Notes: generated by a model not told the origin, from the letters alone. A stretch of DNA of 64,000 nucleotides from Sporohalobacter salinus (GCF_016908635.1 NZ_JAFBEG010000007.1:38578-102577), one strand, 5' to 3'; numbered from the stretch's first letter, positions 52,237 through 61,518 are shown. Program-made: numbers and translations.

Positions 52237-52692
52237 ATGCAAGAAAGTAGTGATGAATATTATGTGGTTCATAAAGATATTTTGCCGACAGCAATTGTAA
52301 AAACTGTGAAGGCGAAAAGACTTTTGAAATCAGGAGGAGCAGATAAGATTAGTGAAGCTGTAGAAAAAATAGGTTTAAGTAGGAGTGCCTATTATAAATA
52401 TAAAGATTATGCTTTTCCTTTTTTGGAGGATAATCAACAAAAGGTAATTACTTTATCTTTACTTTTAAAGCATGAATCAGGAGTTTTATCGAGAGTTATT
52501 AATAAGATAGCTGAAGTGAAAGGGAATGTTTTAACAATTAATCAGGGGATTCCTCTGCAGGGAGTAGCTAATGCTACTATTACTATTGAGACTATTGAAA
52601 TGACTTCTGATGTGGATGTCTTAATGAAACAATTAAATAATTCATCTGGCATTCAGAAGGTGGAGATTATTGGGCGTAATTTTAAATATTAA
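52237..52692 (+). CDS. ACT-domain protein of the PheB/UPF0735 type
   Basis: 151 residues from ATG 52237, next to GGGGGG; GTG 52216 is in frame but has no ribosome site. The N-terminal part has a helix-turn-helix-like stretch (GADKISEAVEKIGLSRSAYY, about 33-52), and the C-terminal half is an ACT domain (VITLSLLLKHESGVLSRVIN). Such proteins are often labelled chorismate mutase (PheB) without proof. Placed before hom, it is more likely an amino-acid-responsive regulator of the threonine pathway. It is common just before hom in Firmicutes. Confidence 0.85.
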   Translation: MQESSDEYYVVHKDILPTAIVKTVKAKRLLKSGGADKISEAVEKIGLSRSAYYKYKDYAFPFLEDNQQKVITLSLLLKHESGVLSRVINKIAEVKGNVLTINQGIPLQGVANATITIETIEMTSDVDVLMKQLNNSSGIQKVEIIGRNFKY

Positions 52693-52719
52693 ATAAATGA
52701 GAGCTAAGGAGGAGTTAGT

Positions 52720-54009
52720 ATGGATGATTCAGAAATTAAAGTAGCAATTTTAGGTTTAGGTACTGTTGGTAGTGGAGTAGCAAAAATTTTATTAAAGAAC
52801 AGTTATAATATCAGTCAAAAGGTTAATAATACAGTAAAGCTAGTTAAAGTTTTAGATAAGGATTTAACTAGGGAAAGGGAATTAAATTTACCTGCTGATG
52901 TAATGACGGATAATCCTGATGATGTATTATTAGATCCAGAAATTGATATTATTGTAGAAACGATTGGTGGGATTAATCCTACTAAAGAGTTTGTTATAAA
53001 GGCTTTAAAGGCTAAAAAACATGTAGTGACAGCAAATAAAGAAATGGTAGCTAAATATGGGAATGAATTATTTAAATTGGCTGATAAGAATGAAGTGGAT
53101 TTCTATTTTGAGGCTAGTGTTGGTGGTGGGATTCCAATTATTAGATCTTTAAAGGAATCTTTAACAGCTAATCAGATTCAGGAAGTAATGGGGATTGTTA
53201 ATGGAACTACTAATTATATTTTAACTAAGATGATTCAGGAAGGAGTAAAGTTTGATAATGTATTAGCTGAGGCCCAACAAAAAGGTTATGCAGAACCTGA
53301 TCCAACTTCTGACATAGAAGGATATGATTCTGCCTATAAATTATCTATTTTGTCAGCTATTGCTTTTGGTTCATCAGTTAATATAGATGATATTCATTTA
53401 GAAGGAATTTCAGATATTAGACAAGAAGATATTACATACGCTAAAGAATTAGGATATGTGATTAAGCTTTTAGCTATAGGTAAGGAAGTGGATGAAGAGA
53501 TAGAAGTAAGAGTTCATCCAACAATGATCCCTGATGATCATCCTCTGGCAGCGGTGAATGATGCTTTTAATGCTATTTTTGTTAAAGGGGATGCAGTTGG
53601 AGAGTTGATGTATTATGGTCAAGGTGCAGGTTCGATGCCGACAGGGAGTGCTATTGTAGCAGATTTAATAGATGTTATTCGCAATATTAATTATAAAACC
53701 AATAATCGAATATCTTGTAGTTGTTATGAGGATAAAGATGTAAAGTCAATGTCTGATATTATTTCTAAATATTATATTAGATTAGAAGTTATAGATGAAC
53801 CGGGAGTATTATCTTCTGTATCCGGTATCTTTGGTGATAATAATGTTAGTATTGAATCTGTAATTCAGAAAGGTAAAGTGGATGATACAGTTCCATTGGT
53901 TTTAGTTACTCATCAAGTAACTGAAGGGGACATTCAGACTGCTTTAAAAGAGATTAAAGAATTGGATAGAGTTAATGAAATTGGTAGTTTATTTAGGGTT
54001 GAAGACTAG
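52720..54009 (+). CDS. hom: Homoserine dehydrogenase
   Basis: Reduces aspartate semialdehyde to homoserine, the branch point to threonine and methionine. 429 residues: NAD(P) motif LGLGTVGSGVAKIL, VVTANKEMVAKYG, EASVGGGIPII, NGTTNYILTKM, the catalytic aspartate/lysine region DPTSDIEGYDSAYKLSILS, and a C-terminal ACT domain (IRLEVIDEPGVLSSVSGIF) for threonine feedback. AAGGAGG ribosome site. Confidence 0.95.
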   Translation: MDDSEIKVAILGLGTVGSGVAKILLKNSYNISQKVNNTVKLVKVLDKDLTRERELNLPADVMTDNPDDVLLDPEIDIIVETIGGINPTKEFVIKALKAKKHVVTANKEMVAKYGNELFKLADKNEVDFYFEASVGGGIPIIRSLKESLTANQIQEVMGIVNGTTNYILTKMIQEGVKFDNVLAEAQQKGYAEPDPTSDIEGYDSAYKLSILSAIAFGSSVNIDDIHLEGISDIRQEDITYAKELGYVIKLLAIGKEVDEEIEVRVHPTMIPDDHPLAAVNDAFNAIFVKGDAVGELMYYGQGAGSMPTGSAIVADLIDVIRNINYKTNNRISCSCYEDKDVKSMSDIISKYYIRLEVIDEPGVLSSVSGIFGDNNVSIESVIQKGKVDDTVPLVLVTHQVTEGDIQTALKEIKELDRVNEIGSLFRVED

Positions 54010-54040
54010 GAGAAGTGAGAAGTAAAGGAGGAGAATAGAG

Positions 54041-55282
54041 ATGGGAATAATTGTTCAGAAGTATGGTGGTAGTTCAGTAGCAAATCCAGATAGGATTAAG
54101 AGAGTAGCACAGAGAGTAGTAAAAAGAAAACAAAAAGGTGATCAAGTAGTTGCAGTTGTTTCAGCTTTAGGAGATACTACTGATGAATTAATAGAATTAT
54201 CGAGGAAGGTTACTGATAATCCGCCTAAGCGAGAATATGATATGTTAGTTTCTACTGGAGAACAAGTATCTGTAGCTTTATTAGCAATGGCTATTAATGA
54301 ATTAGGGGAGTCGGTAATTTCATTAACTGGATCGCAGGTAGGAATTATTACCGATGATCTTCATTCTAAGGCTCAGATTTTGGAGATAAATCCTACTCGG
54401 TTGGAAAAAGAATTATCAGAGAATAAGATAGTAGTAGTAGCAGGATTTCAAGGAGTAACGATTAACAATGATATTACTACTTTGGGACGCGGTGGTTCTG
54501 ATACAACAGCTGTAGCTTTGGCTACTAAATTAGATGCTGAAGTTTGTGAGATTTATACTGATGTGGATGGTATTTATACGGCTGATCCTCAGATAGTAAA
54601 ATCGGCTTCAAAGTTAAATGAGGTTTCTTATGATGAAATGTTAGAACTTGCTCACTTAGGAGCACAAGTTCTGCAACCTAGATCAGTTGAATTTGCTAAA
54701 CATTATGGAATCAAATTAGCAGTAAGATCCAGTTTTAATTATAAGCCAGGTACTTACGTTAAGGAGGTAGGAGCATTGGAGAAGAAGAAAGTAGTTACAG
54801 GAGTAGCTTGTAATACCGATGAAGTTAAAATTTCATTGATTGGAGTACCAGATAGACCAGGAATCGCTTATCAGATCTTTGAGGCGTTAGCTGATGCTAA
54901 TATAAATGTTGATATGATTATTCAGAATGTTCATCGAGGAGAAGTAAATGATATAACATTTACTATTGATGAGGAAGATTTAAATGAAACTAGAGAACTT
55001 TTAGATGAATTACAAACTAATTTAGTGATTAAGAATATTGTTTATGATTCTGATGTAGCTAAAGTATCTATTGTTGGAGCAGGAATGGTAACTAATCCTG
55101 GAGTAGCAGCTAATATGTTTGAAGCATTGGGAAGAGAAGACATTAATATTGAAATGATTAGTACTTCTGAAATCAAAGTTTCTTGTTTAATAAATAAGTC
55201 TTCTGCTGATGAAGCAGTAAAATCTATTCATAATATTTTTGATTTAAGTGATGTAGAAGAAATAAGTGATGAAGTTGTATAG
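54041..55282 (+). CDS. lysC: Aspartate kinase
   Basis: First committed step of the aspartate family. 413 residues: VQKYGGSSVANPDRIKRVA at the start, FQGVTINNDITTLGRGGSDT, YTDVDGIYTADP, and two C-terminal ACT domains (SLIGVPDRPGIAYQIFEAL, SIVGAGMVTNPGVAANMFEA). Lysine or threonine feedback is expected. The end overlaps thrB by 14 bases. An internal start giving a separate beta subunit, as in Bacillus, was not sought in detail. Confidence 0.95.
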   Translation: MGIIVQKYGGSSVANPDRIKRVAQRVVKRKQKGDQVVAVVSALGDTTDELIELSRKVTDNPPKREYDMLVSTGEQVSVALLAMAINELGESVISLTGSQVGIITDDLHSKAQILEINPTRLEKELSENKIVVVAGFQGVTINNDITTLGRGGSDTTAVALATKLDAEVCEIYTDVDGIYTADPQIVKSASKLNEVSYDEMLELAHLGAQVLQPRSVEFAKHYGIKLAVRSSFNYKPGTYVKEVGALEKKKVVTGVACNTDEVKISLIGVPDRPGIAYQIFEALADANINVDMIIQNVHRGEVNDITFTIDEEDLNETRELLDELQTNLVIKNIVYDSDVAKVSIVGAGMVTNPGVAANMFEALGREDINIEMISTSEIKVSCLINKSSADEAVKSIHNIFDLSDVEEISDEVV

Positions 55283-56174
55283 AGTAAAGGTTCCGGCTAC
55301 TACTGCTAATTTAGGTCCAGGATTTGATATTTTAGGAATGGCCTTAAATTTCTATAATATAATCGAAGTTAAAGAAATTGATAATGGATTACATATAGAG
55401 ATAGAAGGTTTAGGGGCTGAAGAATTATCGGCTGATAAAAATAATTTAGTCTATCAAACGATGAATTATCTTTTTTCCAAAGCCGATTATAAACCAAAGG
55501 GTTTAAAGATTAAATTAATTAATCAGGTTCCCATTTCTCGAGGGCTAGGTAGCAGTGCTACTATAATAGTCGGAGGTTTAGTTTTGGCTAATATTTTGGC
55601 TGGAACTCCTTTTTCGGATGATCAATTATTAAATTTTGCTACTGAAATTGAAGGTCATCCGGATAATGTGGCTCCAGCATTGTTAGGTGGCGTAGTTATT
55701 TCAGTAATAACAGAAGACGAAGAAATTATTTATAAGAAATTGGAAGTACCTGAATTAAAAACTGTAGTTGGTATTCCTGATTTTCAGCTATCAACTACTG
55801 AGGCTAGAGAAGTATTACCAGCCCAGGTTACCTTTAATGATGCTATATTCAATTGTAGCAGAATTGCTTTACTGGTATCGGCTTTAATAAGTAAGGATTA
55901 TGAATTATTAGCTACTTGTTTTGAGGATAGACTTCATCAGTCTTATAGGCAAGAATTAGTTCCTGGAATGAATGAAGTTATAAAAGGAGCTAAAGATGCC
56001 GGAGCTTTAGCTATTGCTCTAAGTGGTGCTGGTCCTTCAATAGTTGCTCTGACTTTGGAAAATGAGGTTGAGGTGGGGGAGACAATAGTTCAGATTTTTG
56101 CTCGACATGGAACTGAAGCTAATTATAAAATTACTGAACCTACTTCATCAGGAGTGCTTGTTGAAAAGTTTTAA
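55269..56174 (+). CDS. thrB: Homoserine kinase
   Basis: GHMP-family kinase that phosphorylates homoserine for threonine. 301 residues from ATG 55269 (GTG 55266 just before it is also possible). Motifs: VPATTANLGPGFDILGMAL, PISRGLGSSATIIVGGL (ATP loop), EGHPDNVAPALLGG and ALSGAGPSIVAL. Within the lysC end, so translationally coupled. Threonine synthase (thrC), usually between hom and thrB, is missing from this operon. Confidence 0.94.
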   Translation: MKLYRVKVPATTANLGPGFDILGMALNFYNIIEVKEIDNGLHIEIEGLGAEELSADKNNLVYQTMNYLFSKADYKPKGLKIKLINQVPISRGLGSSATIIVGGLVLANILAGTPFSDDQLLNFATEIEGHPDNVAPALLGGVVISVITEDEEIIYKKLEVPELKTVVGIPDFQLSTTEAREVLPAQVTFNDAIFNCSRIALLVSALISKDYELLATCFEDRLHQSYRQELVPGMNEVIKGAKDAGALAIALSGAGPSIVALTLENEVEVGETIVQIFARHGTEANYKITEPTSSGVLVEKF

Positions 56175-56253
56175 GATAAGCCCCTTTAATTTCAAAGCAG
56201 GAAAATCATTATAAAATCTTGAATTTAGTAATAAGATGTCGAAAAATAAAAAA

Positions 56254-56261
56254 GGGGGGGG
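56254..56261 (+). repeat. G8 homopolymer in the ribosome site of the barrel-protein gene
   Basis: Eight consecutive Gs preceded by As, nine bases before the ATG at 56271. In this AT-rich genome such a tract is unusual and prone to slippage. Confidence 0.7.
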
Positions 56262-56270
56262 CAAGCAACT

Positions 56271-57293
56271 ATGAAACTAAAAAAGTGCTTAATTTTCTTG
56301 TTAGCTGCCGTAATTGTAGTTTCAACTTTTACTCCGGTTTTAGCTTCGACTCATAAATATGGTGCTAAGGCCTATGGAATGGGAGGGGCCTTCACAGCTG
56401 TAGCCGACGATAGCAGTGCTATTTATTGGAATCCAGCGGGGTTGGCTCAAAGTGGAATATTTAGAACTAGTATTTCTGTAGGTGCAGATCCAGATAATGA
56501 ATTTATTGATGAAGCCAAAGATGTTATTGATGCGGAAAGTAATCAATATGATCAATTAGAAGCATTAAGTAATTTAGATGATACTAAAATGAATATGGAT
56601 GTAATAGGTACTACTAATATTAAGAATTTTGGGTTAGGAATATTGGCTAATAATGAATTTACTTATGATGATACTACAAAGTATCTTTTAGAAAATCAGA
56701 TAACTGGACAAGGAATTTTCTCCATAGGACATATTTTTGCTGACCCACCGTTGAATTTTGGTTACTTTGCTATGGGTTTTAATGTTAAGGGTCTTTGGAG
56801 TCAATATAATAGAGTAGAAGCAGTTAAAAATAGTGGAACTACTACAGAATATGAGGCAGATGCAAAAGGATATGGTTTAGATGTTGGTTTTTTAGCTAAA
56901 GCAACTGATATGGTTAGCTTAGGTTTAAATATAAAAAATGTTACTTCTGATCTAGATTGGGAATGGGATAAGAATCCTAATCCTGCGACTGCTCCTGAGC
57001 TAGATGATTCTCTTCCTCGAATAGTTACTGTAGGTACAGCACTTAATCTTCCGCTGAATACTACTATTGCTGCTGATATTGAGAGTATTAAAGATGGAGA
57101 TGATATTTATCATTTAGGTGTAGAGAAAGGTCTATTATTCAATGGTCTATCTCTAAGGGCAGGAATACATAAGCCTGAAAATGATGATAGAGTAATTACT
57201 GGTGGTTTAGGGCTTAATTTAGCAAATTTTCATTTAAATTTAGCTGCTGCTGATGATGGATATTATGCTTTATCTGCTAATTTAGATTTTTAG
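56271..57293 (+). CDS. Outer-membrane beta-barrel protein (PorV/TraF/OMPP1-like)
   Basis: 340 residues with a signal peptide (KKCLIFLLAAVIVVSTFTP, cleaved near VLAS) followed by the typical start of this barrel group, KAYGMGGAFTAVADDSSAIY then WNPAGLA. The rest alternates in short beta-like stretches (NFGYFAMGFNVKGLWSQYN, GLDVGFLAKATDMVSLGLNI) and ends in aromatic F (YYALSANLDF), the classic C-terminal strand recognised by the barrel assembly machinery. This supports an outer membrane, consistent with a diderm Firmicute. Possible role: small hydrophobic molecule uptake or surface assembly. The ribosome site is a G8 tract. No promoter was identified. Confidence 0.82.
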   Translation: MKLKKCLIFLLAAVIVVSTFTPVLASTHKYGAKAYGMGGAFTAVADDSSAIYWNPAGLAQSGIFRTSISVGADPDNEFIDEAKDVIDAESNQYDQLEALSNLDDTKMNMDVIGTTNIKNFGLGILANNEFTYDDTTKYLLENQITGQGIFSIGHIFADPPLNFGYFAMGFNVKGLWSQYNRVEAVKNSGTTTEYEADAKGYGLDVGFLAKATDMVSLGLNIKNVTSDLDWEWDKNPNPATAPELDDSLPRIVTVGTALNLPLNTTIAADIESIKDGDDIYHLGVEKGLLFNGLSLRAGIHKPENDDRVITGGLGLNLANFHLNLAAADDGYYALSANLDF

Positions 57294-57302
57294 ATAGCAT
57301 AA

Positions 57303-57331
57303 TTGACAATTATTAAGTTGATTGTTATAAT
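57303..57331 (+). promoter_or_regulatory. Promoter of the SAM riboswitch-metH transcript
   Basis: TTGACA at 57303-57308 and TATAAT at 57326-57331 with a 17-base spacer; predicted start near 57338. Confidence 0.88.
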
Positions 57332-57364
57332 AACTATTAATTAAAGTAAAATTAAATAGAAATG

Positions 57365-57491
57365 GATTTCTCTTATCAAGAGAGGTGGAGGGACTAGCCC
57401 AATGAAGCCCGGCAACCGGTATTTATCTATAATACAGCGGTGCCAATTCTTGCAGCTTATATTAAGCTGAAAGATGAGGGAAGAGGAAATC
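57365..57491 (+). promoter_or_regulatory. SAM-I (S-box) riboswitch
   Basis: Closing helix GATTTCTCTT (57365-57374) with AAGAGGAAATC (57481-57491). The S-box core is plain: AGAGGTGGAGGGACT, GCCCAATGAAGCCCGGCAACC, a variable arm, GGTGCCAATTC, GCAGC and GAAAGATGAGGGAAGAGG. GGGAAGAGG (57478-57486) can instead pair with CCTCTTCTC (57505-57513), forming the antiterminator. High SAM should close the first helix and permit termination before metH. Confidence 0.97.
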
Positions 57492-57501
57492 GTTAATTAT
57501 A

Positions 57502-57533
57502 AAGCCTCTTCTCAATTGAGAAGAGGCTTTTTT
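57502..57533 (+). terminator. Riboswitch-controlled terminator before metH
   Basis: AAGCCTCTTCTC pairs perfectly with GAGAAGAGGCTT around AATT, then six Ts. Confidence 0.95.
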
Positions 57534-57563
57534 AATTCTAAATTTAAGGAGGAAGGATGAAGG

Positions 57564-59984
57564 ATGAAATCAGATATTTTAACGGAATTAGAATCGGAGA
57601 TAATATTGTTTGATGGTGCAATGGGGACTCAATTACAACAATCAGGGTTAGAAACAGATACTGCTCCGGAGGAATGGAATTTGAAGAAGCCGGAAGTAAT
57701 TAAAGAGATTCATCAGAAGTACTTAGCAGCAGGAAGTCGGGTAGTTCAAACTAATACTTTTGGAGCTAATCGGTTAAAATTAGAAGATTATGGCTTAGAG
57801 AATAAAGTTACAGAAATTAATCAAGCTGCAGTAAAGATAGCTCAAAGTGTACAGAAAGATAATTATGTAGCAGGATCTATAGGGCCATTAGGTAAGCTAT
57901 TTGCTCCTATGGGGTCTATAACCTTTAAAGAAGGCATTAATATCTTTACTGAACAGATTACTGCTTTAAATGAAGCAGGAGTAGACTTAATTAGTTTTGA
58001 GACTATGAATGATCTTCAGGAGCTTAGAGCAGCAGTAATTGCAGCTAAAGAGGTAAGTGATAAGGTTCCGATTGTAGCTCAGATGACTTTTGATGAGAAT
58101 CTGCGGACTTTAAGTGGAACTACTCCTCAAATAGCAGCAACAGTTTTAGATTCTTTAGGAGTTGATATAATTGGTGCCAATTGTAGTTTAGGACCAGAAG
58201 GATTATTGAAAGTGTTAAAAGCTTTAAATGAAGTTACTAATAAGCCAATAATTATTCAACCTAATGCTGGGTTACCTGAAATTGTTGATGGTAAAACTGT
58301 CTATCAAAAATCGCCGGAGGAAATGGCTAATTATATAGAAAAATTTGTTCAACATGGAGCAAATATTATTGGAGGTTGTTGTGGGACGACTCCAGAACAT
58401 ATTGAAGTTTTTGCTTATCAAGTTAGCAAATTAGAACCGAAGGAATCTACGGTTGAGAAAAAATTCAGATTAGCTAGTAGTATGGAGTTAGTTGAATTGA
58501 CAAAAGACAGTCAAAGTTTAATGATTGGGGAACGGATTAATCCTAGCGGTCGTGAAAAGATGACAGCAGAATTAAAAGAAGGGGAGTTAAGTATAGTTAC
58601 TCAAGAAATTAAGGATCAAATTGAAGCTGGAGCTGAGGTTTTAGATATTAATGTAGGTGGAGCAGGGATTGATGAAGTAGAAATGATGCAGCGGATAATT
58701 AAAAAGGTACAGAACCTTTCTAGAGCTTCAGTAACTATAGATACTACTAATTCTGAAGTGTTAAAAGCTGGTTTAGAAGCATTTGCTGGTAAAGCTTTAA
58801 TTAATTCAGTTACTGGTGAAGAAGAAAGTTTGAATAAGATTTTGCCTTTAGCTAAGAAATATGGTTCGGCTTTAATCTGTTTAACTTTAGATGATGATGG
58901 TATTCCTGATACTGCTGAAGGTAGATTTGAAGTAGCTAAAAAGATTAAAAAGCGGGCTAATAAATATGGTATTGATTCTGAAGATTTATTAATTGATACA
59001 TTAACTTTAACTGCTAGTACTAAACAGCAAGAAGTGATTAAAACTTTGGAGGCTATAAAGCTAGTTAAAGAAGAGCTAGGATTGAAGACAGTATTGGGAG
59101 TTAGTAATGTTTCTTATGGTTTACCCCAAAAGCCTTTATTAAATAAAACTTTTATGGCTATGGCCTTAAGCTATGGATTAGATGCTTATATAATTGATCC
59201 ATTGAATAAGGAGATGCAGGAGACTATTTTAGCTAGTGAAGTTTTGGTAAATAGAGATCAAAATGCTGAAAGGTATATTACTACTTTACAGTCAAGAGAA
59301 CCAGAAGAAAATGTTGTGGATAAGGATAAAATTAATGCCAATGAAGATAGTAAGAGAAAATCGCATTTAGAATTGATTAATAAAGCAGTATTAAATGGAG
59401 AAAGAAAAGAGGTAATATCATTAATTGATTCGGCATTAACTGATTATACTTCTGATGAGATAATGAATCAGGCTTTAATTCCAGCAATTGAAGAAGTAGG
59501 AGAGAAATATGATACGGGTGAATATTTCCTACCGCAGCTTATGGCTTCGGCTGAGACTATGAAAGAGGGGTTTCAGCATGTAAAGAACGAGCTAACGACT
59601 GAAGCTAACAGTTCTAAAAAAGGAAGGATCTTGTTAGCTACTGTTAGAGGTGATGTGCATGATATAGGTAAGAATATAGTTAAAGTTGTATTAGAGAACC
59701 ATGGTTTTGATGTAATAGATTTAGGTAAGGATGTAGCAACTGAAAAGATTGTAAAGAAAGCCAAGAAAAAGAAAGTTGATGTAGTAGGTTTAAGTGCATT
59801 AATGACGACAACAATGGTAGAAATGGAACAGGTGGTTGAGTTATTAAAGGAAGAGGGAGTTAATGTAAAAGTAATTTTGGGAGGAGCAGTAGTAAATAAG
59901 GAGTATGCTAATAAGATTGGGGCTGATGGATATGCTATAGATGCAATCGATACAGTAAAAATAATTGAAGATTTGCTACATTAA
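57564..59984 (+). CDS. metH: Cobalamin-dependent methionine synthase without reactivation domain
   Basis: Transfers a methyl group from methyltetrahydrofolate through cobalamin to homocysteine. 806 residues: homocysteine-binding barrel (about 1-290; DGAMGTQLQQSGL, zinc cysteines in GANCSLG and GGCCGTTPEH), pterin-binding domain (about 315-560; IGERINPSGREKM, DINVGGAG), and the B12 cap and binding domains (about 600-806; RGDVHDIGKNIV with the cobalt-ligating H699, LSALMTTTM, ILGGAVVNKEYA). The C-terminal SAM-dependent activation domain of the E. coli enzyme is absent, so a separate reactivating protein is needed. Under control of the S-box riboswitch. Confidence 0.95.
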   Translation: MKSDILTELESEIILFDGAMGTQLQQSGLETDTAPEEWNLKKPEVIKEIHQKYLAAGSRVVQTNTFGANRLKLEDYGLENKVTEINQAAVKIAQSVQKDNYVAGSIGPLGKLFAPMGSITFKEGINIFTEQITALNEAGVDLISFETMNDLQELRAAVIAAKEVSDKVPIVAQMTFDENLRTLSGTTPQIAATVLDSLGVDIIGANCSLGPEGLLKVLKALNEVTNKPIIIQPNAGLPEIVDGKTVYQKSPEEMANYIEKFVQHGANIIGGCCGTTPEHIEVFAYQVSKLEPKESTVEKKFRLASSMELVELTKDSQSLMIGERINPSGREKMTAELKEGELSIVTQEIKDQIEAGAEVLDINVGGAGIDEVEMMQRIIKKVQNLSRASVTIDTTNSEVLKAGLEAFAGKALINSVTGEEESLNKILPLAKKYGSALICLTLDDDGIPDTAEGRFEVAKKIKKRANKYGIDSEDLLIDTLTLTASTKQQEVIKTLEAIKLVKEELGLKTVLGVSNVSYGLPQKPLLNKTFMAMALSYGLDAYIIDPLNKEMQETILASEVLVNRDQNAERYITTLQSREPEENVVDKDKINANEDSKRKSHLELINKAVLNGERKEVISLIDSALTDYTSDEIMNQALIPAIEEVGEKYDTGEYFLPQLMASAETMKEGFQHVKNELTTEANSSKKGRILLATVRGDVHDIGKNIVKVVLENHGFDVIDLGKDVATEKIVKKAKKKKVDVVGLSALMTTTMVEMEQVVELLKEEGVNVKVILGGAVVNKEYANKIGADGYAIDAIDTVKIIEDLLH

Positions 59985-60084
59985 ACCATTAATTTAAAAA
60001 TTAACTATTATCACTTCTTTGTAATATTTTATTTATAACTTTGAAAGAATAATTAAAGCCTAACTATTGCAAAGGAGTGACAGC

Positions 60085-61518
60085 ATGAAGATGTTTAATA
60101 ACATTTCGGGAGTTACCTGTGATTCACGTGAGGTTGAACCTGGAGATGCTTTTGTGGCTATTGAAGGGTTTGAAGATGATGGGAATAAATATATAGATGA
60201 CGCTGTTAGCCAGGGAGCTGAGGTAGTTTATACTGAACAGGATATAAATCATAGGGAGATACCTATAGTTAGAGTTGATAACGCTCGCAAAACTTTAGCT
60301 CAATTGGCTAATCAAGTGTATGATTCTCCTTCGGAGAAATTGGAATTAATAGGGGTAACGGGTACTAATGGTAAAACTACAACGACTCATTTGATTGAAA
60401 AATTATTTAATGTTCATGATTTCACAACTGGCTTGCTGGGAACTGTAAAAACTAAATTAGGGAGTAGAACTAAAGAAGCAACGCTAACGACTCCAGGTGC
60501 TGATCGAATAAATGATTATTTAAATAGAATGGTAAGTAATGAGGTTGATATTGCAGCAATGGAGATTTCGTCACATGGAATTAAGCTGCATAGAGTTGAA
60601 GGGTTGGAGTTTGATGTAGTTATTCATACTAATATAACTAGGGATCATTTGGATTTACATGATAGTTTTGAAGATTATTTATTAACAAAGAAAGAATTAT
60701 TTAAACAGGCAAGTGAGGAAAGTATTGCGTTAATTAATATAGATGATAATTATGCTGGTCGGATTATGTCCGGAATATCGCCGCGAATAGTTACCTATGG
60801 ATTTAGTAATGAAGCAGATATAAGAGTTAATAAAGCTAATTATAATGCAACTGGCAGTAGATTTGAGATTGAAATTCAAAGAAGTATAAGAGGAATTGAT
60901 GGAAATTTGATATCTCCTCAACAATTTGAAATAGAGTTGAATTTATTAGGAAAGCATAATATCTATAATGCTTTGGCAGCGGCAACTGTAGGTTTAGTTT
61001 ATGGTTTAGGTGCTGAAGAGATCAAATTTGGTTTAAGAGAATTTTCTCCTTTCTTTAGAAGATTAGAGGTTATTTATAATGATGAATTTACTATTATTGA
61101 TGATTGTGCTCATAATCCTGGAAATTATAGGGCAGTTTTCGAAACTATTAAGGAATTAGATTATGATGAATTATATATTATAAATGCTATTAGAGGAAAC
61201 CGGGGCCTAGCAGTGAATAGAGAAAATGCAGAAACGATTGCCAAATATATTCCAGATTTAAATGTGACTGAGTTATATATTACTAGCTGTAATAAATTAG
61301 CAAATAGGTATGATATAGTTTCTGATGAAGAAAGAGAAATGTTTTTTTCTGTTTTATATGATTATGGACTAAAATTTGAATATTACGATTGTTTATCTCC
61401 CTGTTTTGATACAGTATTGAAAAAGATAGAAAATAATGATCTATTGGTATTGCTAGGCGCCCATGCTATGGATCAAGCTGCCGATTTAATTTTAGAACTA
61501 ATTAATAATGATGATTAA
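60085..61518 (+). CDS. Divergent MurE-like Mur ligase
   Basis: 477 residues from ATG 60085, eight bases after AAAGGAG; TTG 60067 is in frame. All three Mur domains are present: N-terminal TCDSREVEPGDAFVAIEG, ATP loop GVTGTNGKTTTTHL (K97), TTPGADRI, AMEISSHGIKLHRV and HTNITRDHLDLH, and the C-terminal IIDDCAHNPGNYRAVFETI. MurE enzymes that add diaminopimelate have a DNPR motif in the last domain; none is seen here (ITSCNKLANRYD occupies that area). It stands apart from any mur cluster. The amino acid or peptide it ligates is unknown; it could be a second MurE with another substrate or a non-wall ligase. Confidence 0.8.
   Translation: MKMFNNISGVTCDSREVEPGDAFVAIEGFEDDGNKYIDDAVSQGAEVVYTEQDINHREIPIVRVDNARKTLAQLANQVYDSPSEKLELIGVTGTNGKTTTTHLIEKLFNVHDFTTGLLGTVKTKLGSRTKEATLTTPGADRINDYLNRMVSNEVDIAAMEISSHGIKLHRVEGLEFDVVIHTNITRDHLDLHDSFEDYLLTKKELFKQASEESIALINIDDNYAGRIMSGISPRIVTYGFSNEADIRVNKANYNATGSRFEIEIQRSIRGIDGNLISPQQFEIELNLLGKHNIYNALAAATVGLVYGLGAEEIKFGLREFSPFFRRLEVIYNDEFTIIDDCAHNPGNYRAVFETIKELDYDELYIINAIRGNRGLAVNRENAETIAKYIPDLNVTELYITSCNKLANRYDIVSDEEREMFFSVLYDYGLKFEYYDCLSPCFDTVLKKIENNDLLVLLGAHAMDQAADLILELINNDD

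Noticed and set aside
52212..52250. Twelve-codon ORF overlapping the start of the ACT-protein gene
   Set aside because: No ribosome site of its own and no regulatory codon run; probably chance.
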